A DNA stretch of 64,000 nucleotides from Torymus aiolomorphi (lineage: Eukaryota; Arthropoda; Insecta; Hymenoptera; Torymidae), in the NCBI GenBank assembly GCA_036365515.1, contig CM070877.1, positions 111,244,011 through 111,308,010 of the forward strand, written 5' to 3'. This document shows positions 1 through 13,501 of this stretch, in pieces. Positions within the stretch are counted from its first letter, which is position 1. Each line of letters begins with the position of its first letter. The notes under the pieces were generated by a model. That model ran no database searches and was not told the origin of the DNA. It saw only the letters and a program-made list of their open reading frames with translations. The position numbers were made by a program, and so were the translations under genes.

Positions 1-2857
1 ACTCGATCCTCATTATTTAAAGTGTTGCCGTTCCCAGTTGAGGCATCTAGAGGCTTATAGATAAGGGACCAGGGTGGGATTGATCGTTTCGGAAGAAGTG
101 CTTCATACAAATTTTAATCGAACTTCACTTACAGGTAAGTTCGTTCAATTGTACAATTGTATTTCGCACCTCTTTCTCATGATGAAATGATAGATGTTTA
201 AAGCTACAAAACGGCAACTGGATATGCAGAAAAATTTATCACATTTTGGAAAAAATGTCTCCCCCTTTTTGGATTTAAGTATCATTCTTTATTTGTAATC
301 CAACAAAATTACGAAATCGTAATGAGAAATTATTAAATATTTTTGAAATCTTCAGTTCGAGTTTAACAATTGTAAAATAATTGTAAAATTTAATTATCTG
401 TATTATAGTTCTATCAATCTTTCGTGCATGAGAAGTGAATCAAGATTTACAGATTGGTCATTTAAAAATGCATTAAATACTTCATAACTAGAATTTCAAT
501 AGAAACACTAGAAACATTGAGTGCAAGAACGCGCAATTATTACAAAATCAGTTGCCAGAAAGGTCCAGAATCAAGAAATAAATAGTATAATATATCAATA
601 CGATTAATACCCTAATTCAAAAATTTCTTTCGGCACATTTATATAGTATACTACATTGTTACAGCTAATAATAGATGCTACAGAAAATAATAGACCTAGT
701 TCTCGTGCTGATTAGCCAGCATTGTTAAATAAGAACAAAAAAAAACTATGTTCGTTTATTTTCAATACGAAATAAAACTATCAAACAAAATTGAAGCAAG
801 AAAAAAATAATACACAAGCCATAGAATTGCGAATACCGCAATATAGTTTGTGTTTCAAAAATCATCATTCTAGAAAATACTCCATTAGGTTGGGTAAATT
901 CATCTTAAGAGATTATCCGATTATTGGTGAGAATAGTATATTCCGTGTGTGAAAAAGAAAAACAAAACCTGTTAGATTATCCAAAAATTAAGATAAGATT
1001 AATAAATAGATAGTCTCAAAGATAAGGCTCTTACACAGGGCAATAGTGCATCCAACCATATCTCGAAAGTTATGGTCAAGCAAAAGTGTAGATTTTTCTG
1101 GAATTGTAAAACATTCGATTTAAAGAAATTCCTACGCCAATTTCCATGCTTACGTAAGAGCTCTCAATATTTAAGGAGCATTATGAAAACAGTTCCACAC
1201 TACTAGATGAATAAAATGAAGTAGACGAAATGTCTCTGACAAATCGACTAGTAACAGGTATGTGTTATATAACGATAGGACAATGTATACACCAGTGCAC
1301 TCATAAGCTAAAAAATATGCCTATCGACAATGATTAAATGTAATAGGGGTTTTCTCACACCAATATCAATTCCAGCTATGCGAATGATCATATAATGCGA
1401 CAAGCGCTTTTCCCGAGGCATTAGATAGTTTACAGTAACAAGTAGACGATTATTCAGTATTCTGAATGCAAGCATGAGTGCGATCACTGTTGAAATTTGA
1501 CTATTGGTAAATACCCTTAAATTCAGTAACGTGTATATATGTATATGTTCATCACTTGGCTGCTTACAAACACACACTTACAAGACACTTAACAGCACAC
1601 TTACAAGAGCTGTCGTCAACCACAAGATATACAAGCGTATGAGCGACGAGTTCATGTACACTACAAAATCTTTGACTATTTGAATTCTTAATCAAGATAG
1701 CTACAGGTCAATCAGATTGTGACTTCATGCAGAACTAAGACAGTCTAATCAATGAAATAAAATATCACGATATGTAAATGATCAAAGTCTGCTGTAACGA
1801 TGACCGCAACTACTGAATTTGTAAAATAATATCGATTTACAATTCGCAGTTGAGATGCTGTACGCGCCGACGTAGCGTTAAAACGCATATAAGAGCAGAC
1901 GTGTATAAGGATTAGCCGATGGAAGTTAAGAGAAAAAATTGATCACTAGCATCGAGTTCACAACTGATGCTATTATAATGGCCATTATACATTGTGAAGG
2001 GAAAGATATGCCGTCCCCCCTTCTTTTTGGCATATAAAAGAAAGATTCATGCGAGTCACAGAGACACAAGCATACCAATCTTGATGTGTCTAAAACAATC
2101 ATCAGCTGTGGTATTAAAGTGCAGTTCAAGTGAGAGCAACGTCGAGGAATGATGAAAAGCGGAAACAGTCAACATCTCCTAAGAGCGAAGTATCCAATTG
2201 TCTAAGCGTTGGATGCCAGAGAGAAGCCCGGTCTTCTGGAAAAACCTACGTGTAAGACAATTTCCCTCTGATGATAACCAGTGCGTGTGACGCTCGTTTA
2301 AGCACGATATTGTCGATTCATGGCGTGGCGTGTACGCCAACCTGGCTCAGTCTCCCAATCTTGGAACGCGATGCTAGTGTCTAGTGAACGCCAATGAAAT
2401 ACTTTTAGGTATTGGACTAGCGGTCTTGCCGCCTCTGTAACATTGCGAATATTATCGCGCCTGCATAAAACGTATCGCATGAAGCAGACAGCATATAGCA
2501 GACATCATAGCTGAGATAACAAAGATAAAAAGACAGTTGCCGCTGACATCCATTCACTTAGACAGAGTCAGTAACATTTGCAGAAAAACATGCTTCCAGC
2601 ATGTTATGAGGCGAAAATTATATTCGTAACTATCAAAACCCAAAATTCTAGAGTATTAATGACAAATTACAAGTAATAGTATGAGTCACTATAGTTTCCT
2701 TAAATTAATTAAGACCTACAACACAGTATAACTTGAGAAAATGAGTAGCATAGAGCCGAACGAATATTTATACTTAATATTTAATTTCAATTAGCGTGTG
2801 AAGACACGATTTCTACTTTATCCACAGCTCAGGCAAATCATAGTAATTACTAGGAAT
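1..2857. other. AT-rich stretch without a supported gene
   Basis: I see no feature that can be defended here. Short minus-strand open frames (around 1308-1577, 1926-2129 and 2298-2480) have hydrophobic stretches but no linking splice pattern and no motif I recognise. The sequence looks intronic or intergenic. Confidence 0.5.
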
Positions 2858-3845
2858 GTCGAAAAGGTTAGACCTGAATGACAATTTTTTAATCTTCATA
2901 AATGAATTGAGTCCTATAAGGACATTACTCTGTGCATCGACGTGCACTAGATTCAAATTCAGATAATTGAATTATATAGAATCTAAACAAAAATTAATCA
3001 CTAAAAATTGCAGACAGGATAGGGCCTGAATACCAAATTTCCATTATACAATAATTACACAAGTTGCAACGTTACAAACGCACGTTATAAGGGCACATTA
3101 GCAAAGGCAGTATAAAAAAACTAGGAGCTTCAAACAGAATAACTTGATCATCAAATTTTAATAAATACTGATATAACTTATATAAACTATATGTTTATAT
3201 AAATCAAGATGTTTGTATTAAATACATAGTAATAACTACAGATGTTTACAGGTTAGAACCTGAGCGATCAAATGTAATTTACTATTTGTTTAATTTATAA
3301 GTATTATTAAACGATATATAGATATATCTAAGAAAAAACATAGAAATATACACATCAAACAGGTAATGAGTACAGAATGAGTACAGAACAGACTAGGGTC
3401 TGACCGACTACATTTGAATTTCTATTCAACTCAAGTAACTAATAAATATTAGAAAACTAGATAGTGGTAGGTCACAATAACACCTGTGAGTATCGAACAG
3501 GATATCACCTGAATGATTATATTTTAATTACTATTCAACCCAAATAACTTATAAATATTATAAGGTTACATAAATAGTTAAAACTATGAGTATCGAACAA
3601 GATAGCGCCTAAACGATTATATTTTAATTACTATTCAACTCCAATAACTTATAAATGCTATAAGGTTACATAAACAGCAATCTGTCATAGTAAGAACTGT
3701 GAGTATCAAACAGAATAGCGCCTGAACGATTATATTTGAATTCTTATTTAACTCAAATAACTTATAAATATTATAAATACATAAAAGGCAACATTCACAT
3801 CATAGTGTTAACTATGAACGTCAAACAGGTTAGGACCTGAACGAC
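2858..3845. repeat. Degenerate tandem array, ~110-135 bp period
   Basis: A recurring block contains a variant of RCCTGAACGA, followed by ATTATATTT, a TTCAACYCAAATAACTTATAA block and GTTACATAAA. Anchors are seen near 2867, 3023, 3257, 3394, 3505, 3607, 3721 and 3830, giving spacings of about 102-137 bp with one double step. The last three or four units are the best conserved and the 5' units are eroded, as in an old minisatellite. The array stops abruptly at a GC-rich segment. No coding potential is seen. Confidence 0.75.
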
Positions 3846-4172
3846 TGTTGCAGATAACAGTCCGCTGGAGTTTTGGCTCTCCTCCCGTAGAGCACCGCGA
3901 GCGACACATGCATTTTATGGGGTGAGGACGCGCGAAGCAACGCGGACCCGGCGAGTCCGCTTCGTTCTGCGTCAGCCAAGCGCCACGCGGGTGGCGTCGC
4001 ACAGTGTGCGAAAGTACAGAAATTCGCCCGGAAATCAAATAACTTCTAAACGAAAAGGCCTAAAAAATCATTCGGGTGGCATTTGAAAGGTAAGCACGTA
4101 TAGAATACAGGGAAATTATTCGCAAGACTCTATCTTGATTTTATAACCTTGAAAAAATGACTGGAAGTGGGA
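3846..4172. other. GC-rich segment between tandem array and foldback element
   Basis: About 190 bp (3850-4035) is much richer in GC and CpG than either flank, then AT-rich sequence resumes. The minus-strand open frame across it has no recognisable motif. It may be a fragment of another repeat. Nothing else is seen. Confidence 0.3.
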
Positions 4173-7100
4173 TAATTTGAAAAACAGCCTTTTGGAGGTT
4201 TCAATCGCAAGATTCTACTGTTACTCTTTTTTTGGGGGTTCTATAATATCAATATTTTATCTCTTGTGACGAAAAATTATTGATAAGAATTCAATATCAC
4301 CTTTCCCTGAAAAAAACCGCAGTATAACGTACGAAAACAATTTTTTCAAAAATTAAATAATTTAAAAATTTTTTTAAATATATTCTCCAAACTTAAAAGT
4401 TCTCTTCGATCATCATAAAAATCGGTGTACATCTACATTAATAATGACTGCCGTCATTATTACTGCACTGAAAGAAGATTCGTGAAGCTATCCCTCTGCG
4501 CTGTAGAGCAGCCGCTCGATACGCTCGGGAGCTGTTTATCGAATAGCATCTACTCGATGCAGAGGAGCGCTACTCGATAAAAAGGAGGGGCTACTCGATC
4601 AACAGAGCAACCGTCACACGGCTTTGGGGGCGCTGTTGTTCGATCTTCTTTCAGCGTGAACATAACCCAATACCACAGAATTTAGAATTTCATGATTATA
4701 ATACTCACCAACCTTGTTTCCCACAATCCTATGTGCTCCAAACCCTGTGAAGTCAAAATCCAAGTATGTCATAAATCCCATAACCCTTTAACCACATAAC
4801 CTTTAATTCCAAATTACATAACCAGAAACCCCATAATCTTAAACACATAAATTTAAACTTTATAATCTCAGAAGTCATAACTCAATAAAATCACAAGATC
4901 CTTAAACCCAAATCACATAAACCGAGACTCCATAACCTTAAACCATATAACTTAAAACCCATATAACTTTAACATTATATATAATATTATATTATCACAT
5001 AATTTACATAATATTTCCACACCGAATTGAACAACTCTAACCACATAACCTTTAACATAAAACAATATAACCTCTGACCCCAAAGCTCTATAACCTCAAA
5101 ACCCATGACAACTTATATCCTAAATCCCCATATCACATAACCTCATACTCTCTAACCTTAAACCACATTACTTTAAATCGTATAAACTCAAAATCAATAA
5201 CTCAATAACCCCATTACCCTTAACCACAAAACCCAAAACTATAGAACCTTCAACCCGCGTAACCTCAAATCATGTAATCCAAATCCCCACAACCTTTAAT
5301 AACCGCTTATATTCAAATCCTGTACCCTTAAAACTCTAAGGGAGTATGATCATATAACCCCAAACTCCATAACCTTAAACTACATAACTTTAAACCGTAT
5401 AAACTCAAACTCAATAACTCAATAACTCAATAACCCCATAACCATTAACCGCAATCACATAATTCGGAGCTCCCTAAACTTTAACTACATAATTTTAAGC
5501 CCTAGAAACTCAAACTCCATCACCACAAAACACCATAATCCAAACCTATAGAACCCACGCATCCTTAAACCGTAAACTTCTTAACCTCATAACCCCAAGA
5601 TCCATAACTCCAAATTACATAAACCCATAATCTTAAACCATAAAACTTCAAATCTATAACCGCAACTTCAATAACCCTGAAAACCCAACCTCATTATTTT
5701 CATCCCAAATCTATATAACCTTTGATCCCAAACATCATAACCCGAAACGTAACTAAATTAACCAAAAAAAATAAACTAAGAATCTCATGATATTTGCTGA
5801 AAACCGGTAGATGAACTAATTGCAAGGTTCATGAGTTAAACTAGTAATATCATAGCAGAATTCTGTTATCATAAACTCTTTAATCTCATAACCTCTTTAA
5901 GTCATTACCACAAATATCATTAAACCAAGCCATAATTCAATACCTTGAAATTTTGTGACTTACAAAACAGCAAAATCGTAACACTAAGTCCTAACAATCT
6001 ATACTCTGAAACCTTAACTAAAAGCTTTGGACTTTAGTACGCGTGATAGAATTGAGCGTTTGAAAGTATACGGTTCTCGGTATAGAATTGTGGGTATAGG
6101 TTGAGGAATTTTTAAGTTTGAAATTAAGGGTTTATCGATATTTATTAGATTCGGGAGTTTATAATTATGGATTTAAAGAATTTAATATTGAGGGGTCATG
6201 AGATTTGGTATAATAAAGTTTGGTTTTGGAAGGTTAAAGGTTATAGGATTTGGGGTTATAAGGCTTTGGAGTTTGGAAAATATGGTATTGTTGTGTTATC
6301 AGATTCATGGAGATGCGGTTTGGGGTTATTGGGTTTAGGGTACTCGGTGTTATAAGGTTCAAAGTTATTAAGTTCAAGCTCTCTAAGGATATGAAGTTTT
6401 GGGATTGAGGATTTTGAGATTAGAGTGTTTAAGGGTACAGGGTTTGAATATAAGCGGTAAAGGTTTTGGGGATTACATGATTTGAGGTTACGCGGGTTGA
6501 AGGTTCTATAGTTTTGGGTTATTGAGTTATTGAATTTCAGTTTATACGGTTTAAAGTAATGTGATTTAAGGTTATGGAGTATGAGGGTATGTGATTTGGG
6601 GTTAGGTAGTTATGGGTTAGGTAGTTATGGGATTTAAGATATACTTTGTCATGGGTTTTACGGTTATAGAGCTTTGGGGTTAAAGATTATATTGTTTTGT
6701 GTTAAAGGTTATGAGGTTGGGGTTATTCAATTCGGTATTTGAAGTTATGCGGTTTACGGTTATGGAAATTCGGATTATGTGATTTAGGGTTATGTGGGTT
6801 AAAGTTTATATGGCTCAGGGTTAAAGATTATGGGTTTGTGAGTTTATGGAATTTGACGTTAAAAGGTTTTAAGTTATATCGTTTTATCTTGGTGTTATGA
6901 AATTATGGAGTTTGAGTTTATAGGGTTTTAAGTTATATGGTTTAAGATTATGGAGTCTCACGTTATGTGATTTAGGGTTTAAGGATCTTGGGGTTATTGA
7001 GTTCTGGATTCTGAGATTATAAAGTTTAAAGTTATGTGTATAAGGTTATGGCATTTCCGGTTATGTGATTTGGGATTAAAGGTTATGTGGTTATACGCTT

Positions 7101-7492
7101 ATGGGGTTATGTGGTTTATGACATACTTTGTTATGAGTTTTGACTTTGTAGGGTTTTGGATGAGTAATATAATCGTGAAATTTTAAATTCTGGGGCATTG
7201 GGTTATGTGGAATTGGGTTATGTTCAGTCATTATTAATAAATATGTATACCGATTCTTATAATGATAGAAGAGTACTTTTAAGTTTTAAGATTATATTTA
7301 AAAAAATGTTTAAATGTTTTAATTTTTCAAAAACTTGTTTTCGTATATTATGCAGTGATTTTTTCAGGGTATAAAGGTGATATCAATAATTTTTCGTTAC
7401 AAGAAATATAATATTGGTATTATAGAAGCCCAAAAACAAGAGTAACAGTAGAATCTTGCGATTGAAACCGCAAAAAGGCTGTTTTTTCAAAT
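4173..7492. mobile_element. 3.3 kb foldback element with telomere-like degenerate repeats in its arms
   Basis: The outer arms (about 4173-4449 and 7222-7492) are imperfect reverse complements: both contain AATCGCAAGATTCTACTG, GTAACGAAAAATTATTGAT-type and TAATAATGACTG blocks. Inside them the left half (4670-6000) is made of C-strand repeats such as CCATAACC and TTAAACCACATAACC. The right half (6060-7200) is the G-strand equivalent (GGTTATGTGGTTTA, TTATGGGGTTT). The strand switch lies near 6010-6060. The repeat has a loose ~12 bp period and is never a perfect array. This is the organisation of foldback transposons: unique ends, repeat-filled inverted arms, a small loop. No transposase is present, so it would be non-autonomous. 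A MITE sits in the left arm. Confidence 0.7.
4466..4658. mobile_element. Small MITE inside the left arm of the foldback element
   Basis: Ends are CACTGAAAGAAGAT and its near reverse complement ATCTTCTTTCAGCGTG. The opposite arm of the foldback has no counterpart, so it arrived after the foldback formed. The interior is GC-rich with several TACTCGAT repeats. No clear target duplication is visible. Confidence 0.5.
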
Positions 7493-7895
7493 TGAACTGA
7501 AGAAAAAACAAACGATATTTAGGTTATCTTACATCTTATATGAGGTCTAGATGATTCTTTCTTAATCTGCATCTGCTGCTCTGATACACCAAAATGTCAA
7601 AAAGGAACTCAAAACCCTTTCACCCGGACATTTTTCCGTGGGACGTGCGGATCCTCCGGCACAAAGAAAAACAAGAGGATCGAGCGGCGACAGAGCTGGA
7701 AGCTTTGCTCTGGACGTGCGGTAAATCGGGCGGGAAGAGAGGATACTACCATTTGATCATGATGGAGAGGTGCGAAATACAATTTGAAGGGTAAAAACAT
7801 TGTTTTTAATGCTTATCCAAGGAAAAAAGTTTATGTTTTGATTCAAACGAATTTTACTTTTCCAGCATTTAATTGGGGCTTGCCTCCTGATGTAT
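7493..7895. other. Unassigned spacer
   Basis: There is a 66-residue plus-strand open frame (7594-7794) and an overlapping minus-strand frame; neither matches anything I know. No repeat structure is seen. Confidence 0.3.
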
Positions 7896-7897
7896 TA

Positions 7898-8168
7898 CAC
7901 TGAAAAAAATTTGGTACTCCAGCTGACCCGATAAGTACATACGCTATGCCGAAAGTAGGGTCGAATGTTGTACCGCGGTTCGGCACATCTCCTGCCCCGT
8001 ACTGGCACAGCTCCTGTCCCGTAAAAGCATCGCGCGCCCCGTACTGGCACATCTCCTCTCCCGTTAGGGACAAACGCTGTGCCAAAAGTGGGTGGTCTGA
8101 CACACGCAGCGAAGGGGGCGCTGACGAACTGTGATGGAAACAGACGCCGTGCCAAATTTTTTTCAGTG
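7898..8168. mobile_element. CACTG-ended MITE with TA target duplication
   Basis: The terminal inverted repeat is CACTGAAAAAAATTTGG at the left and CCAAATTTTTTTCAGTG at the right, flanked on both sides by TA (7896-7897, 8169-8170). The interior is GC-rich and holds about three ~30 bp direct repeats containing CCCGTACTGGCACA and CTCCTNTCCCGT. Several overlapping open frames cross these repeats and are by-products. A 704 bp element at 22,441-23,144 has similar ends. Confidence 0.75.
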
Positions 8169-8170
8169 TA

Positions 8171-11100
8171 TCCAGACTTCGGCCATTCATTGTTCAGGAC
8201 TCATTTTAAAGGTATTCGCAGATAAAGTTTGGACGTGAAAAAGCCAATTCGAGACTGCCAATTTTTGGCTCTGGCTTAAATGACCTACTTACTTTGCATA
8301 AGAACATATTCAAAATTTCTTATTTGGAACTTTTCATGGGGATATTCATATTCTATGGTAAAAATGCAACAAAAAATCTATACATCATTTTTTTCATAAC
8401 ATTTCATGGTATGCAGTAAAATGGTCATAAACATTGAGATTTTTTTTAAAAATGAAGAAAGACAAATTTTAACTTGATTATAACGTTTTGCACATGAAGT
8501 TTTAAGCTCTGAAATTCGGTTTGTACATTTAAAATAAAATTTCTGAAGTTTTAGTTATGTTAAGGTCAATTTTTATTTTTTCGCTGTCCGACTTGGAGTA
8601 AAACGTCCCGTATAATATGTGTGTGTAGAAGACTGTCGAAAATAAAGAAAGATTATTTATAATATGTAAATACCTTTGAAGTACAAAAACAACACTCGAA
8701 TTCGCTAGGAATTTCATCGATTTTGTCAGTTTTCTCAGTATCCTGCTTGAGTTTTCTTCTATCTTTTTTGTCCTCGTCCTACAAATGTTATACACATTAT
8801 GCCTGTAATGATTAAGGTTAGAACATAGCCATTTGTTTATTTGATTACTACTAAATTGCCATTGTGTTTTATTGTATATGAGGTAAGCAGTAAATAGTTT
8901 TTACATAATTAGAACCACATATAATATTAAAAAGATTACAGCATTTGGTAAGGGTCTAAAGGAAATACTGCATAAAGTGTTAATTATGTATCGTACCAAT
9001 TGATTCTTATGATCATACCAATACATTATCTTGACGAAAATAAAAATTTTCTAATCTTGTGCAATAATAAAAAACATATGTATGACGCAATATTTCCTCG
9101 GCAAATTTTATTTCCAAAACAATAATGCTAGGATATTAAACAAAAAGTACGTAATATATCGAACAACATATAGAAGGAAAAGCTTTTATGAATGGTTGCT
9201 CGTGAACATTGTTTTTTTATATATAAAGGAAGGAAAAATAAATATAATTCTTCTGGCCTGTAAATATTAATATTAAAAAATAATTGAGCATTATTCATTA
9301 CGTTAAGTGCGTTTCTCTAAACTAATGTGACATTTTTCCACAGTTGTTAGAGTTAGTACATAAAAGTGTGCTGCGCGAAGCGACCGAACGAGATGTGAGT
9401 TGGGGAAAAAGAGAAGAATATCAGCGCAGAAAATCAGTGAAAAAAGTACGAGTCAAACTCATTTAATGTGACATAAAAAGAGGAAGAAATTGCAAAAGGT
9501 GTTTGCTCGCGCTCTTTCTCCCCCGCGTTTGCGAATTCATAAAATAGCTTTCTTTTGACGTCGTCAAATGGATTGACGGCTCTCGCTTTGTGAAGACAAA
9601 AAGTGTTGTAGCGCCGGTGTAACTTTTACAACGACTCGAGCCACGTACAGTACAAAAATAAAGAAAGCGGAAAATATTTTACCGTAACTCGTTGACTTTT
9701 CCTCGGCGAGCCGCAATGCAGGGACAGAAAGCCCCTGTGGGATATGTCTTCGAGTAGAGGAAGAGAGAGAGGGGGAGAGGAGAGCCGGAAAAAAGAGGGC
9801 TCAGGCCAAAAAGGTACAAGGGAACCTTTGAACTGGATGTCTCGTGCGAAGAAAAATGCATCAACATTTTGTCCCTTCTTTTCCATTTTTTTTGTCGGGA
9901 AAAAAGAGAATGCTTTGCGCAATGTAAGAAAATATGCAAAAACAAATAGCGACAATTTTATTTTCAACCTAGCTTTTACTTTATTTACTTAAAAAAGCTA
10001 ACGTCTTGTACAGTTATTATAACATCACTTCTCTATTTTGCGGTTTTCTTTCGTACTCGAAGCAAAATATCTTTTTTAATTACAATGTTGACAAACTTAT
10101 TGATAATTCTTTCGCGAATTCACTTCATAAGTTAAGATTCTTACATTGAAATAATTTCATTAAACTTTTGCAACTTTACATACATTATACGATATAGACG
10201 ATAGATATGAATAGTGATAGCCCGAAAAAATACACATTTTATTTACGTATCATGACACAATTGATATCACAACTATCTTTTGGATTTGTATTACAAGATA
10301 ATGTTTTTCAAGTCTATATGTTTAGAAATGAACAGAAAAAATATTTTATCAAAGGCAACTGTGGCATCTATGAGGCTTAATTTTAATATACTTCCTTCGG
10401 TTGAACATCACTTTTAATTTTTATCTTTTATAATTGAGAAATATATAAACATGCTCTTTAGACCTATTGGTATCTACCTGGGAACGAAATAAACATAATT
10501 TATTGTGAACTTTGTTCACGTATTTACCATTTAACTACTCAATGTTCGTTAAAAGTAATTCAATACTACTTTTATATTTACCACAAAGTTGCTAAGAATA
10601 TTTGCGTTATATCTAAAATATCTAAAGCGGCAAAGCTAATCCTTCTTTGCTTTCACAGGACCGACCAATACTAATAACAATTTTGACAAAGTTATAATAT
10701 TATTTCATTTTTGATTACGCAAATTCAGTTAAGAGTAATTCTACCGTGACTGAGATAAGCTCTCAATAATAATTTTAGAACTTGGAGTACCATACATTTT
10801 GAAAAAAATAGTCTCTTAAAAATTTCATATTTATTTGATCAAAATATGACTTGCTATCATGAATTTATCAGACTTTGTACAGATACGTAACGCTCCTTTC
10901 AATTTGCACGTTGTATATCACTTTGACAATTTATATTAATGTACGTGTTTCATAAAAATTCGCAGATATTGTAAATTTTCGCAATGACAATGTTTAGTAA
11001 ATATTTTTTAATTAAAACTCATGCTATCATGAAAGTTTAAAAACAGTCTCACATTAACAAGGTGAAAATAAACAGAATTTAAAGGCTTTTCTAAAGCAAA

Positions 11101-11194
11101 CACGCCATATGAAAGATGTACGCAGTAGTAGTCAACTCTAAGAAATATGTGAGCGCGGACGCATACGTGTGCACGCGTGTGTGTGAATGTGTGT
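8171..11194. other. Unassigned AT-rich stretch
   Basis: No gene, RNA or repeat can be supported. From 9360 to 9760 the composition shifts to CpG-containing, more GC-rich sequence, which could be a 5' untranslated or regulatory region. No TATA/initiator pair or coding exon could be fixed. Open frames at 9626-9992 overlap on both strands and lack motifs. Confidence 0.4.
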
Positions 11195-11598
11195 ATATGG
11201 GGAAATATCTGGAACTTTTAACTTTTCTGTAACTTTTTTGTTTTAATAATTTCTTGCTGATATTAGTTTAGCGTGCGAAGCACATAAACGAGACAGGGTA
11301 GAAAATCTTCATTTTAGCACTAAAAAACAAGTTCTATAATCCATATTGGTGTGCCACGCACGCTAAACTCTCAGCATGTAAAAATTGTCTAAAAAGGTCG
11401 ACGTTTTCCCGTGTTACCGAAAAGTGGACCTTTTTGGACATTTTTTCAGATGCTCAGAATGTAGCGTGCGCAGCACACCAATATGGATTACAGGACTGGT
11501 TTTCTCAGTCCTGTAATTTTTTTTCCACCACCCTGTTCCATTTATGTGCTTCGCACGCTAAACTAACAAAGGTAAAAGTTCCAGAGATTTCCCCATAT
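11195..11598. mobile_element. 404 bp foldback MITE
   Basis: The arms start ATATGGGGAAAT at the left and end ATTTCCCCATAT at the right, with the matching blocks GGAACTTTTA and TTTAGCGTGCGAAGCACATAAA. A second inner pair contains CCATATTGGTGTGC and its complement, and around 11,395-11,440 GGTCGACGTTTTCC and a GGACCTTTTT block form the loop. TA dinucleotides flank the ends, so a TA target is likely. There is no coding sequence. Confidence 0.75.
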
Positions 11599-13499
11599 AT
11601 TATATTTAGATAAATACTCGCATTATCCTGTTAAATGAGTGTCACTATTCCACTTTACTTCCTTAACTTAGGTTCAATCTTGTACCTCCCACCGTACACC
11701 CGGGCGTTCTGAATTATATTTTCCGCTAGAATGAACTTTCTTTCGTGTCTCAATAATTTTATTTCATATTTCCCTTTATAAATATATATATATATCCTTC
11801 TGTCTCGTATATACCCTGAAGCTATACCATCATCTTTCAACGAATTTGATAAAACTGTAATACGTGTCCACAAACCCCAAGGGCGGACATGCATTTTATC
11901 AGAAAAGGGATGTTTGTCTCTGACCGGAGGCATGTAACTAACATGAAAATAGCGCTAATTCTTTCCCCCAATATTTTTTACGGATTTATATTACATATCA
12001 TTAAAATAAAGTGATCCCTTTGAAATTTTCGTTTCATTCTCAACTTTCACTCTCATTTGCTTCTTGTTCTGTAAGTTATCTCATTATTTTAATATGTAGG
12101 GATAATTTTGCCATTCGCCCTTTCTTTTCATTGCATTCTATGTACCTCTTGTTTTTACGTTTTTCAGCAGCTCCTTAATTTTGTTTCCTTTTAAAGATCG
12201 TCGTCGAGTATAGACTTCCGCCCCTGCAAGGTAAGATGTTAAGGCTACAATTTGTATTAAGTGCGAAACGTTCACTTAGAACTAGCTGAGAATGTGCCTT
12301 CTAATCTGAATAAAGCGTAAGAGAGATTTATATTAATTATACCTTCAGAAATTGCAAAAGTAAACAAATAATACGAGATACTATCGAAAATGTGTTTCAT
12401 GTACACATTGAGAAAATTTTCCAATAAAAATTATTGTTTAATTCATTTTAGAATAATTTTATCCCGAAAAAGCGGTTCTCCCAAAAGTATTCTATATAAT
12501 ACTACTGCTTCAATATTATATAACAAGTGCTTGTAGAATCAAAATGTACAGTACTTTAGGAAATAGAAAAAATATTTCACATATAAATTACACATATGCA
12601 GAAGCGTAGAAGTTATCACATAAATAAAAATGTCATATAAAGTAATGCATTATTTTTCTTCATACCCTGGACGTACGATCGTGTTTCGGTACCGCGAACA
12701 GGCATCAAAACTAAGAATTTCTGCTCGATAGGGCATCGCGCGCGCCATCTGTCGGGACTAACGCGCCAGCGGGCAGAAACATTTCCTCCGCGCAGTACGA
12801 CAGTATATGTTATGGCAGATGGCCGCTATAAAATCTTGCCTATTTGCTGGAGCGCATTTTGCGTTCATATTTTCTGCAATCAACTTTCACTTTCGAGTAG
12901 AGTTGGTTGCACATACTCTTAAAGTCTTCATTTTCATTTTATTTCTTCTCGCTGACAAACCCTGACAATGTAAATTCTAGTATACATCCATTCGTATACA
13001 TTTTTATAGCCTAACCTCAACATCGTGCAGATACAGATACAGAAAGTTGCATATCATCGCAGTGAAGTTAAACAGTGAAAATGAATTCTTTATCAAATGA
13101 TTCATTTAATAAATGCAGTACTAAGAGGAAGAGGTAATGAGAGATTTTGATGCAGAAGCAAGGTACATAATAGAAAAAAACACACTGCCAAAAAACAGGA
13201 TATCAATCAAAAGTTCTTGATTCGATTCTGCATCAACTGGCACCAGATAAGTCCTATACGAAGCAACATTTTTCATCAAAGCCACCGATAAAGATATCAA
13301 CAAAATAATAATACGATGAACAACCAAGAAGCTTTCAGTTCAAATAATCAAAAGGAGGAGAATAATATATGTACCAATTGCTTAAGACATTCAAACATTC
13401 AACATGAGAACTGTACTATAACTAATAATTATTATTACAAAAATGATGTTTAAAAAAGTCTGATTTTTAATTTAAGGGTTTAATGCAAAGCTACACATA
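11599..13499. other. Unassigned stretch
   Basis: No gene is supported. A 34 nt segment at 12,197-12,230 is bounded by an acceptor-like (TTTCCTTTTAAAG) and a donor-like (AAG/GTAAGA) sequence, but this is too short to call. A CpG-rich patch lies at 12,670-12,860. The minus-strand open frame at 13,121-13,327 is hydrophobic but unrecognised. Confidence 0.35.
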
Positions 13500-13501
13500 T
13501 A

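Noticed and set aside
1308..2480. Minus-strand hydrophobic frames resembling chemoreceptor pieces (e.g. ...FRILNNRL...)
   Set aside because: The similarity is vague, no splice pattern joins the pieces and no conserved chemoreceptor motif was found.
2858..3845. CRISPR array
   Set aside because: Repeats are degenerate, ~110-135 bp long and without unique spacers; the DNA is eukaryotic.
6050..7200. True telomere end
   Set aside because: No perfect tandem telomeric repeat; the repeats are degenerate and enclosed by inverted unique sequence.
12197..12230. 34-nt micro-exon with acceptor and AAG/GTAAGA donor
   Set aside because: Too short; its phases do not link to the 30.1 kb exon, and such signal pairs are expected by chance.
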